Shown here one piece after another: positions 17,087 through 24,350 of a DNA stretch of 64,000 bases. Position numbers and translations under genes: made by a program. Under the pieces are notes generated by a model. The model was not told the DNA's origin, ran no database searches, and was given only the letters and a program-made list of their open reading frames with translations. This DNA is from Pseudogemmobacter humi (lineage in GTDB: Bacteria; Pseudomonadota; Alphaproteobacteria; Rhodobacterales; Rhodobacteraceae), in contig NZ_UXAW01000051.1 in assembly GCF_900609055.1 (NCBI RefSeq), positions 186,001 to 250,000 on the forward strand. The letters are read 5' to 3'. The stretch's first letter is position 1. Each line of letters starts with the position of its first letter.

Positions 17087-17584
17087 CTATTCGATCACGG
17101 CGCAGGCCAGCCGGTCTCCGGCGCCGCCGGTCGGCTGGCTGTGGTAATCGTCGGCGCCCGCATGGATCATCAGTGCCCGGCCGCGGATCGAACTCTCGCC
17201 TTCGGCCAGGGTGACCCAGGGGTTGAACACTTCGGCACGGGCGAAACCATCGGCATCGGTGCGGATATTCGGCATGTCGCCCGCATGGGGGCCGTTTTCG
17301 GCCAGAACACCGTGATCGGCGCCGGCCGGGTTGAAATGGCCACCGGCGGATTCGTGTCCGGTCTCATGATCGCAGGTGCCGGTCTCATGGATGTGAAAGC
17401 CCAGCCACTGGCTGGCGGGCAGCGCCTCCACCTCGATACGGATCAGCACGCCCCCGGGCGCCGCGGTCAGCGTCGCGGTGCCGGTGGCGGTGCCTTCGGT
17501 ATTGATAAAGCTGGCGGTGCCGTCCTGAGCGAGGGCGGGCAGCGCCAGCGCGCAGAGGCCAAGGGTGCAGATCAGGTGTTTCAT
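17087..17584 (-). CDS. sodC: Periplasmic Cu,Zn superoxide dismutase
   Basis: 165 aa with a Sec signal peptide (MKHLICTLGLCALALPALA-Q). It has the full metal set: GFHIHETGTCDH (Cu/Zn His ligands and one disulfide Cys), GGHFNPAGADHG and HAGDMPNI (Zn site), and MIHAGADDYHSQPTGGAGDRLACAVIE near the C-terminus with the last Cu His, the catalytic Arg and the second Cys. It removes superoxide in the periplasm. Transcribed leftwards from a GGAAC-N16-GGTT promoter 30-54 nt upstream, which fits the stress cluster. Confidence 0.95.
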   Translation of the reverse strand: MKHLICTLGLCALALPALAQDGTASFINTEGTATGTATLTAAPGGVLIRIEVEALPASQWLGFHIHETGTCDHETGHESAGGHFNPAGADHGVLAENGPHAGDMPNIRTDADGFARAEVFNPWVTLAEGESSIRGRALMIHAGADDYHSQPTGGAGDRLACAVIE

Positions 17585-17613
17585 CGTCTTTCCTCCGTCT
17601 GATGCGATGAGGG

Positions 17614-17638
17614 AACCGGCGCGGGCGGGGGTTGTTCC
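17614..17638 (-). promoter_or_regulatory. EcfG-type promoter for sodC
   Basis: Minus strand: GGAAC (17638-17634), 16 nt, GGTT (17617-17614), 30 nt before the ATG at 17584. It overlaps the spacer after the cytochrome c gene stop at 17644. Confidence 0.6.
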
Positions 17639-17643
17639 CGGGC

Positions 17644-19008
17644 TCAGCGGGTCTGGGGCCGGTCCTCGCGGCGGATGCGCGCCACCTCATCCGCGCTGAC
17701 CGGGGCGGCGTCATTGCCCCAGGCCCGGCGCAGGAAGCTGGCGAGTTCGGCGATCTCGGCATCATCCAGCCGCCCGGCGTAGCCCTGCATCACCAGGGGC
17801 ATCGGCCGCGCTGCGGTGCCCGGCACTTCGGCCCCGTCGAGGATGATCGAGATGAGCGGCGTGATCTCGTCCGAGACCACCAGCGAATTGCCCTGCAACG
17901 CCGGGAAGATCTCCGGCGAGCCGCGCCCGGTCGAGAAATGGCAGGCGGCGCAGTTGTCGACATAAAGCCGCGCGCCGAGCGGCATGTCGGGGCTGACCGC
18001 GCTGAGAAGCGCCTCGGTCGCGGCGCCCGCCGCATCGGCCTCGGGCGGCATCAGCGCGGCGGGGCCCATGGGTGCCACGGCCTCGGGCGGGTCGTGCGGC
18101 TGGCCGTCCAGCGCCTTGAGGAACCGCGACAGCGCGATGATGTCGTCCTGGCTCAGATATTGCAGCGAATGTTCCACCACGAGGCGCATCTCGCCATTCG
18201 CCGTGGTGCGGAAGTTGCGCCCGGTGGCGAGGAGGGCGGCAAGCTCCGACACCGGCCATTCGCGAAGCACGCTCTGCGGCCCGCGCAGGGGGGGTGCCTC
18301 CCAGCTCTCGATATGGCCGCCGGTCAGAAAGGCGGGGTCGTCGGCGGTGATCCCGTCCTGGCCCATGTAAACCGTGCGCGGGCTGTGGCAGGCGGCGCAA
18401 TGGCCCGGCCCCTCGGCCAGATACTGGCCGCGGTCCAGCGCCGGATCGCCCATGGTGCCGGTGAAGCCGCTGTCGTGGTTCAGGGTCAGCCAGTTCAGCA
18501 CCCGGATGCCCCATCTCTGGTTGAAGGGGAAAGGCAGCTCGGGCTCGGGAACCGGGTTCCGGACCGGCGCCACCTCCTCCATGAAATAGCCGTAGAGCGC
18601 GCGGATGTCGCGCTCGGTCAGCATGCGGAAATTCTCGTAGGGCATGGCGGGGTAGAGATGCGCCCCGTCGGCGCGGAGCCCGTCGATCAGCGCGGCGCGG
18701 AACTGATCGAGGCTCCAGTTGCCGATGCCGGTTTCCGGGTCGGGGGTGATGTTGGCGGTCCAGATCCGGCCCATCGGGCTCTCGATGGCCCGCCCGCCGG
18801 CGAAATCCGCGCCGCCGTCTGCGGTGTGGCAGGCGAGGCAATCGCCCGCGCGCATGGCGTATTCCCCGGCGCCGGGCGCGGGCGTCCAGCCGGCGGCCAA
18901 AGCCTCGGAGGGCGGCGTGCGCTGCACCGGGATCAGGATGATCCCCGCGACCGCCAGCGCGGCAAGAAGGACGAGAGCGGCGAGGATGCGGAACAGAGTT
19001 TTCATCAT
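17644..19008 (-). CDS. Triheme cytochrome c subunit of a GMC-type dehydrogenase
   Basis: A 454-aa protein with an N-terminal membrane anchor (residues about 5-27) and three CxxCH heme sites: CLACH near 57, CAACH near 207 and CAACH near 356. This three-domain layout is that of the cytochrome c subunit of membrane gluconate, sorbitol, alcohol or FAD-glucose dehydrogenases, which passes electrons from the flavoprotein to quinone or a c-type cytochrome. It follows the flavoprotein gene by 9 nt and the small subunit gene precedes both. The start MM at 19008/19005 follows a G-rich ribosome site. Confidence 0.9.
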   Translation of the reverse strand: MMKTLFRILAALVLLAALAVAGIILIPVQRTPPSEALAAGWTPAPGAGEYAMRAGDCLACHTADGGADFAGGRAIESPMGRIWTANITPDPETGIGNWSLDQFRAALIDGLRADGAHLYPAMPYENFRMLTERDIRALYGYFMEEVAPVRNPVPEPELPFPFNQRWGIRVLNWLTLNHDSGFTGTMGDPALDRGQYLAEGPGHCAACHSPRTVYMGQDGITADDPAFLTGGHIESWEAPPLRGPQSVLREWPVSELAALLATGRNFRTTANGEMRLVVEHSLQYLSQDDIIALSRFLKALDGQPHDPPEAVAPMGPAALMPPEADAAGAATEALLSAVSPDMPLGARLYVDNCAACHFSTGRGSPEIFPALQGNSLVVSDEITPLISIILDGAEVPGTAARPMPLVMQGYAGRLDDAEIAELASFLRRAWGNDAAPVSADEVARIRREDRPQTR

Positions 19009-19017
19009 CCGCCCCCC

Positions 19018-20787
19018 TCAGACCAGAGGGCCGGGGTTCGGCAGATACTGCCGCCGGATCGCATCGGCCGCCCAATAGGCCAGCCCGCCCACCAGCCCGG
19101 TCGGGTTGTATTGCGTGTTCTGCACGAAGGCCCCGGCGCCCATGGCGAAGACATTGTGCTTGTCCCAGGCCTGGAGGTAGCGGTTCAGCGGCCCGCCCTC
19201 GGGCGTCGCCGCCATGATCGTGCCGCCGGTGTTATGCGTGGTCTGATAGGGCCGCACGTCGTATTGCGCGCCCTCTTCCTTGTAGCTGTGGCTGACCAGA
19301 TCGGGCTGCATGGCGGCGGCGAGGGTCTCGATCTTTCCGCGCAGGAAATCGTTCAGCCGCAGCTCATTGGGGTGCCAGTTGAAGGTGATCCGCATCAGCG
19401 GACGGCCGTGGCGGTCGCGGTAGGTCGGATCCAGATCGCAGTAATGCCCGCGGTAGGACATGACCGAGCCGTGATGCGAGATGCTCATCTCATGGCCATA
19501 CCATTCGGCGATGGCGCTTTTCCAGCCGGCGCCCCATTGCGGTGTGTCGTCGGGCAGGGGCATCGAGCGGATCGGCTGGCCGTTCGTTTGCGCCGAAGAG
19601 ATATAGGCGCCGCCGATGAAACCCTCGGCCCCGAAGTCGATGGCGTTCATGCCGAAATCGTCGATACAGGCGCCATTCACCCCCGAGCCGACGAAGGGGT
19701 TGAAATGCTCGTCCCTGAAGAACAGCGAGGTCGAGCCGGTGATCTGATAGGCGTAGTTCTTCCCCGTGGTGCCGGTGCCGCTGACCGGATCGTAGGGTTC
19801 TCCGATCCCCGAAAGCAGCATCAGCCGCGTGTTCTCGATCTGATAGGCGGCGAGGATCACGATGTCGGCGGGCTGGAACACCTCTTCGCCGGCTTCCTCG
19901 TCGAACCAGGTCACGCCGGTCGCGCTGCGCCTGTCGGGGGCCATCTCGACGCGCAGGACCTCGGCCCCGCTGCGGTGGCTGAAATTCGGCTTGCGAAAGA
20001 GCGCCGCGAGGATCGTGGTCTGCGGCGAGGATTTGGAATACTGGTAGCAGCCGTAACGCTCGCAAAAGCCGCAGAAATTGCAGGCGCCCATCTGCATCCC
20101 GTATTCGTTGACGTAGGATGTCGAGGCATTGCCCCCGGGGCGGGGGAACGGGTGGTAGCCCATGGCCCGCGCCGCTTCCGAGAATTTCACCCCGTTCCAG
20201 GTCAGGGGCAGCGGCGGCATCGGGTAATCGCGCGAGCGCCGGCCCTCGAACGGATTGCCGCCTTCGCGGATCTCGCCGTTGATATTGCCGGCGATGCCGG
20301 AAATCCCGGCCACCCGCTCGAAACGGTCGAAACAGGGCTCCAGCTCGTCATAGGTGACGGGGTAGTCACCGATGGTCATGTCTTCGGGGATGATCTCTTC
20401 GCCCCAGTTCTCGCGGATATGGCTGCGCAGCTGCATCTCGACGGGCTGCGGCCGCCAGGTCTGGCCGTTCCAGTGCACGCCCGAGCCGCCCACGCCGTTC
20501 CCCAGCAGGAACGAGCCCCATTTGCGCATCGGCCGCGCGGTTTCCTGAAGGTTGCGCCGGATCGTCACCGTCGACTGGCGCGGGCTGAGCATCAGCTTGT
20601 GGCGCTCGCCGTAGCTCAGTTCGTCGATCATCTCGGGGTAGCGCAGTTCGGGCACCGTCTCGCGCCCCGGGCCGCGTTCCAGCGCCAGGATCTCCAGCCC
20701 CTCTTCGGCCAGTTCCATCCCGAGGATCGCCCCGGTCCAGCCGAGGCCCACGATCACCACGTCTTTCTTCGGATCCTGCCGGGCCAT
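19018..20787 (-). CDS. GMC-family flavoprotein dehydrogenase, large subunit
   Basis: A 589-aa FAD enzyme. The N-terminal dinucleotide loop is VVIVGLGWTGAILGMELAEEGL, and the C-terminal GMC signature includes THNTGGTIM and NPTGLVGGLAYWAAD. A Cys cluster CNFCGFCERYGC (near residues 225-236) matches the 3Fe-4S site of FAD-dependent glucose/gluconate dehydrogenases. It would oxidise a sugar, sugar acid or other polyol in the periplasm after Tat export with subunit 3; this chain has no signal peptide of its own. The gene lies 3 nt after the subunit-3 stop. Substrate not determinable from sequence alone. Confidence 0.9.
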   Translation of the reverse strand: MARQDPKKDVVIVGLGWTGAILGMELAEEGLEILALERGPGRETVPELRYPEMIDELSYGERHKLMLSPRQSTVTIRRNLQETARPMRKWGSFLLGNGVGGSGVHWNGQTWRPQPVEMQLRSHIRENWGEEIIPEDMTIGDYPVTYDELEPCFDRFERVAGISGIAGNINGEIREGGNPFEGRRSRDYPMPPLPLTWNGVKFSEAARAMGYHPFPRPGGNASTSYVNEYGMQMGACNFCGFCERYGCYQYSKSSPQTTILAALFRKPNFSHRSGAEVLRVEMAPDRRSATGVTWFDEEAGEEVFQPADIVILAAYQIENTRLMLLSGIGEPYDPVSGTGTTGKNYAYQITGSTSLFFRDEHFNPFVGSGVNGACIDDFGMNAIDFGAEGFIGGAYISSAQTNGQPIRSMPLPDDTPQWGAGWKSAIAEWYGHEMSISHHGSVMSYRGHYCDLDPTYRDRHGRPLMRITFNWHPNELRLNDFLRGKIETLAAAMQPDLVSHSYKEEGAQYDVRPYQTTHNTGGTIMAATPEGGPLNRYLQAWDKHNVFAMGAGAFVQNTQYNPTGLVGGLAYWAADAIRRQYLPNPGPLV

Positions 20788-20790
20788 GCG

Positions 20791-21498
20791 TCAAGCCCTC
20801 TCGCCGCTGATCGAGACCGGGCCGAGCGGGTAGGGCACGTTGTGCCGCCCGATCCAGTCGCGATATTGCGCGCGCGCGCCCGGAAAGCCGATATGGACCC
20901 AGGCCCGCATGCCGTGATTGCCGCCATGGATCGGGTCCGACAGGTAGCCCTCTTTGGTATTCGCGAGCATCACCTCGAAGAAATCTCGCAACTCGGGCGG
21001 CAGCGGCACCTCTGCGTCTTCCAGCGCGGTCAGCGCCTGATCCTGGATCGCCGGGACGAGATCGGCGAAGGCGGAGCCATGTTCCGCGCGGCACCAGTCG
21101 TCGAACGCCGCGATGCCCTGGCGCCAGAGCCGGGCCGGGGAAAGCGGCGACTGCCAGCCGAGTTCCGGCGGCGCCCCGGCGTCATGCGGGCCTTCCATAT
21201 ACCAGTTGGCCGCCGTGCCGAAATCGCCCGCCAGTTCGCGGTCGATGAACACCGGCACGCGGGCCTCGATCGCGCCGGGGCCGTCGCCTCCGGTCGGGAT
21301 CAGCCGCGCCACCGCGGCCAGCACGAAGGCCCATTCGCCCTCGGTGAAGAATTCGCGGGGATGTTCCGTCAGCGGCGGCAGGGTCTGTCCCTCGGGCGAG
21401 CCGGGCCAAAGACCCGCGAAGGCAAGGCTGGCGGCAGAGACCTGAAGGAAGCGGCGGCGGGCCGGGCGCAGGGCCTGATGTGGCGGCGGGGCTGACAT
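20791..21498 (-). CDS. Gluconate 2-dehydrogenase subunit 3-like protein (Tat substrate)
   Basis: 235 aa. The N-terminus holds a twin-arginine signal (RPARRRFLQVSAASLAFAGL), and the rest matches the subunit-3 family (FFTEGEWAFVLAAVARLIP, then NTKEGYLSDPIHGGN and MRAWVHIGFPGA). It acts as the small chaperone-like subunit that carries the flavoprotein through the Tat system. The ATG at 21498 has GAGGAAA upstream; an earlier in-frame start is less likely. First gene of the three-gene operon (subunit 3, flavoprotein, cytochrome c), with an EcfG-type promoter 90-112 nt upstream. Confidence 0.88.
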   Translation of the reverse strand: MSAPPPHQALRPARRRFLQVSAASLAFAGLWPGSPEGQTLPPLTEHPREFFTEGEWAFVLAAVARLIPTGGDGPGAIEARVPVFIDRELAGDFGTAANWYMEGPHDAGAPPELGWQSPLSPARLWRQGIAAFDDWCRAEHGSAFADLVPAIQDQALTALEDAEVPLPPELRDFFEVMLANTKEGYLSDPIHGGNHGMRAWVHIGFPGARAQYRDWIGRHNVPYPLGPVSISGERA

Positions 21499-22088
21499 AG
21501 GGTTTCCTCGCTTACGAGTGGCTGGGACCGGCATCCCCGGACCGGCCTTCTGCGACCGGCATCGGGGGATGCGTCTGTTTCCCGAACCATGCGAAGGCGG
21601 AAAATGTTCCCTTCCGCGTGCGGGCCAGCAGGTTTAAGGGGCGAAAGCTTCCAGAGCCTGCGCAGGCCCGTTCCGCCCGGGGAAGCTGCGCGCGGTGCCC
21701 CCGGGCTGGTCGCGGCTTTGCTCCTGGCCGCCGTTTTGGCCCCTCTGCCCGCCCTGCTGGCGGCGGGACTGGTCCTGCTGTGCCATTTCCCTTGTCCGGG
21801 GGAACCGGCGGCCGCCTCTTTGATTGCGTGCGGGCCCATCTGAGGGGCAAATGCGGGGCTTTGGTTTTGCCCTGCGAGGTGTGGCCGGAAATAGTTTCCT
21901 TTTGAATCAATGGATAACGCGGTATTTGTGCGAATCCTCGGCGATTTCCTCGTAAAACATGCCGCGATGTGCTATATGAGACGGGCATCTCTTGTTTTCG
22001 GACCTGTTCCTTACGGCTCAGCTTTCGATCTTCAGCTTTGCCGGGCCGCTGCAATCGTGTGAGCGGCATTCATATAAGGAATATCACG
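21499..22088. other. Intergenic region with divergent stress promoter and csp leader
   Basis: 590 bp. On the left is the leftward EcfG-type promoter (21585-21610). The right third (from about 21860) is AT-rich and probably holds the csp promoter and a long 5' leader, typical of cold-shock genes. An 85-codon frame at 21589-21843 on the plus strand lacks a ribosome site and family resemblance, so it is not called. Confidence 0.5.
21585..21610 (-). promoter_or_regulatory. EcfG-type promoter for the GMC dehydrogenase operon
   Basis: Minus strand: GGAAC (21610-21606), 17 nt, GGTT (21588-21585). Confidence 0.55.
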
Positions 22089-22295
22089 ATGGCCAATGGC
22101 ACCGTGAAATGGTTCAACTCCACCAAAGGCTTCGGCTTCATCGCCCCGGAAGGCGGCTCGAAGGACGTTTTCGTCCATATCTCGGCGCTGGAACGCGCTG
22201 GCATCCGCGGGCTGAATGACGGCCAGGCCGTCAGCTTCGACGTCGAGCGCGACCGCAATGGCCGCGAATCGGCGACCAACCTGACGCTCGCCTGA
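22089..22295 (+). CDS. CspA-family cold-shock protein
   Basis: A 68-aa single cold-shock domain. Both RNA-binding motifs are present: RNP1 KGFGFIAPE (residues 13-21) and RNP2 VFVHIS (26-31). It binds single-stranded RNA/DNA and helps remove RNA secondary structure. The ATG at 22089 is preferred over upstream in-frame starts because homology begins exactly at MANGTVKWFN and AAGGAA lies upstream. A strong terminator follows at 22318. Whether it is cold-induced cannot be told, but the preceding AT-rich region could be a long structured leader. Confidence 0.93.
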   Translation: MANGTVKWFNSTKGFGFIAPEGGSKDVFVHISALERAGIRGLNDGQAVSFDVERDRNGRESATNLTLA

Positions 22296-22317
22296 GACAT
22301 ATCTCCGACAGATCAGA

Positions 22318-22356
22318 AAGGCGGGGCCGGCGTCGCGCTGGCCCCGCCTTGCTTTT
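22318..22356 (+). terminator. Rho-independent terminator of the csp gene
   Basis: An 11-bp perfect stem (AAGGCGGGGCC, 22318-22328; partner 22340-22350) followed by gcTTTT. Confidence 0.85.
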
Positions 22357-22404
22357 GGGCGGCCCCTCCCCGGGCTGCCCGGCCTATCCGTAAAGAAACA
22401 GGAC

Positions 22405-22683
22405 ATGATTGAAATCCAATGGGGGGAACCCCTTTCCTTTGTCGTCTCGCCCGAGGGCGAGGTGCAGAAATTCACCACCATCGAACAGGCCCGCTACTGG
22501 CTGCGCCGGAAATGGCCGGTCACCGATGCGCCGCGGCAGCGCGCCCTCGACCGGCTGGAATCCGCGATGGAATGCATGACCACGGTAGGTTCGGCCCGCC
22601 GGGCCTTCATCAGTGCCGCAAGAAGCGCCGGTTTCGTATCTGAGAACCTGATGGCGCAATCCGGTCGCCCGCTGGCGGTCTGA
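22405..22683 (+). CDS. DUF982 family protein
   Basis: 92 aa. The pattern fits DUF982, a small alphaproteobacterial family often present in several copies: an N-terminal beta region (IQWGEPLSFVV), FTTIEQARYWLRRKWPVTDA, a helix with a conserved Cys (ESAMECMTTVGSARRAFISAARSAGF) and a disordered end. Function unknown. It stands alone between the csp terminator and the pxpA end. No signal peptide. The start at 22405 gives the typical family length. Confidence 0.8.
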   Translation: MIEIQWGEPLSFVVSPEGEVQKFTTIEQARYWLRRKWPVTDAPRQRALDRLESAMECMTTVGSARRAFISAARSAGFVSENLMAQSGRPLAV

Positions 22684-22938
22684 GCCTTCCGCCGCTCCCC
22701 GGTGCCGTTGGCTGCGGGAGGGGCTCTTTTTCCTGTCAGCGCCGGTTTTGCGCTGCATTCTCCTGCGGATCGTCCGAAAAAGTCTGGCCATCTGCGGATC
22801 TGCCTCTCAGGGGCGCCAGATCGCCGTCGGAGCAGACCGGGATCTCATGCAGACGCCCCGGCGCGATCCGGTCGCCGGGCTCCACCGGCCGCGAATGTTC
22901 GGCGATGGCGCGCAGGGGCGGAAAGCCGCCCCCCCGGC
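22684..22938. other. Gap between DUF982 and pxpA ends
   Basis: 255 bp between convergent genes. On the minus strand, an open frame without ATG (about 22740-22930, reading RAIAEHSRPVEPGDRIAPG in part) has coding-like codon use and runs past the pxpA stop in another frame. It could be a decayed downstream gene, but I cannot support it. Confidence 0.3.
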
Positions 22939-23703
22939 TCAGGCCGGAAGGAAGGGGGAGAGGGTCACCCCCGCCGCCGCCAGCCGCGCGCGCAATGCCC
23001 GCGCCATGGCGACCGCGCCCGGCGTATCGCCGTGGATGCAGATCGACTCCGCCGCAAGCGGGATCGGATCGCCGCCCTGAACCGGCATCCGCCCGCTGTC
23101 GAGGAAACCGATCAGCCGTTCGGCCACCTCATCGGCATCATGCAGCACCGCTCCGGGCTGGGTGCGCGGCACAAGCTGGCCATTCGGCAGATAGGCGCGG
23201 TCCGCGAAGATCTCGGAGAACACCCGCAGCCCCGCGGCCCGCGCCGCGCGTTCCAGCGCGGTGCCGGAAATCGCCAGCACGGCAAGTCCGCCCGGCAGCG
23301 CCGCCACCGCCCCGGCCACCGCGCGGGCGACATCCTCATCCGCCGCCGCCAGATTGGACAGCGCCCCATGGGGCTTGACGAAGCCGACCCGCGCCCCCGC
23401 CAGCGCCGCCACGCCCAACAGCGCGCCGGTCTGGGCCGCCACCATCCGGGCGATCTCAGAGGGTTCCATCGGGATCACCCGGCGGCCAAAGCCCTCGCGG
23501 TCGGCATAGCCCGGATGGGCACCGATGCTGACCCCGCGCTCTGCGGCGAGGCGCAGGGCCTGGAACATGGTCCCGGGATCGCCGGCATGGCCGCCGCAGG
23601 CGAGGCTGGCCGAAGTGACGATCTCCAGCATCGCCGCATCGTCGCCCATCCGCCAGGGGCCGAAGCCCTCGCCCAGATCGGCATTCAGATCTATCGTCGC
23701 CAT
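22939..23703 (-). CDS. pxpA: 5-oxoprolinase subunit A (LamB/YcsF family)
   Basis: A 254-aa protein with the family start MATIDLNADLGEGFGPW, then ASLACGGHAGDP, GAHPGYADREGFGRR and FVKPHGALSN, and ESICIHGDTPGAV near the end. With PxpB and PxpC it forms an ATP-dependent 5-oxoprolinase that opens pyroglutamate to glutamate. Normally pxpB and pxpC are adjacent; neither is here. Instead pxpA lies 13 nt downstream of a FixJ-type response regulator and in its operon. It may work with PxpBC encoded elsewhere. Confidence 0.88.
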   Translation of the reverse strand: MATIDLNADLGEGFGPWRMGDDAAMLEIVTSASLACGGHAGDPGTMFQALRLAAERGVSIGAHPGYADREGFGRRVIPMEPSEIARMVAAQTGALLGVAALAGARVGFVKPHGALSNLAAADEDVARAVAGAVAALPGGLAVLAISGTALERAARAAGLRVFSEIFADRAYLPNGQLVPRTQPGAVLHDADEVAERLIGFLDSGRMPVQGGDPIPLAAESICIHGDTPGAVAMARALRARLAAAGVTLSPFLPA

Positions 23704-23716
23704 GGCTTCCCCCCTC

Positions 23717-24334
23717 TCAGCCCTGGCCGCCCGGCCGCCCCGCCAGCGCGATCAGTTCGGCCACCGAGCGGATCCCGAGCTTTTCCATGATGCGGGCGCG
23801 GTGATGATCCACGGTGCGCGGGCTGATGCCAAGCCTGGCGCCGACCTCTTTGCTGGAGGTGCCCGAGGGATTCTCGACCATATGGTCCACGATCTCTGCC
23901 TCGCGCGCGGTCAGCCGGTCGAAGCGGGCGCGGGTCTTCTGACAGCCCTCGCGCGCGGCCAGCCGCTCGGATGCGATGCCGAGCGCGGTCTCGATCCGTT
24001 CGACCAGCACCGCCTGGCGGAAGGGCTTTTCCAGGAAATCCACCGCCCCCGCCTTGATCGCCTGCACCGATTCCGGCACCCCGCCATGGCCGGTGATGAA
24101 GATGATCGGCAGCAGGTAATCCTGCCCGGCAAGCCGCTTTTGCAGCTCCAGCCCTGACATGCCGGGCATGCCGTGATCGAGGATCAGACATCCGCCCGAC
24201 TGCCCGTTCCAGGCGCCAAGGAAGGCCTCGGCCGAGGCGAAGGCCTCGACCTCATAGCCCCTTTTGCGCAGCGCGCGCGACAGCGAACTGCGGATGGCGT
24301 CGTCGTCGTCGACCACAAAGACCGTCAGATTCAC
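23717..24334 (-). CDS. FixJ/NarL-type response regulator
   Basis: 205 aa: a receiver domain (VFVVDDDDAIR at the start, phospho-acceptor Asp in LILDHGMPG, and Lys in FLEKPFR) and a C-terminal LuxR helix-turn-helix (LTAREAEIVDHMV, SSKEVGARLGISPRTVDHHRARIMEKLG). The start is the GTG at 24334, preceded by GGGGGCTGAG; no suitable ATG exists nearby. It follows its histidine kinase by 16 nt. Targets are unknown; pxpA downstream and the 16-bp palindrome at 26895 are candidates. Confidence 0.88.
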   Translation of the reverse strand: MNLTVFVVDDDDAIRSSLSRALRKRGYEVEAFASAEAFLGAWNGQSGGCLILDHGMPGMSGLELQKRLAGQDYLLPIIFITGHGGVPESVQAIKAGAVDFLEKPFRQAVLVERIETALGIASERLAAREGCQKTRARFDRLTAREAEIVDHMVENPSGTSSKEVGARLGISPRTVDHHRARIMEKLGIRSVAELIALAGRPGGQG

Positions 24335-24350
24335 CTCAGCCCCCCTGCTT

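Noticed and set aside
17632-21495. A 1,287-codon open frame on the plus strand
   Set aside because: Antisense to the cytochrome c, GMC and subunit-3 genes, which have motifs, ribosome sites and operon spacing.
21589-21843. An 84-codon plus-strand frame with a hydrophobic segment
   Set aside because: No ribosome site, overlaps the leftward stress promoter and resembles no family.
22740-22930. ATG-less minus-strand frame after pxpA
   Set aside because: Coding-like codon use but no start, no ribosome site and no recognised family; too weak to call even as a pseudogene.
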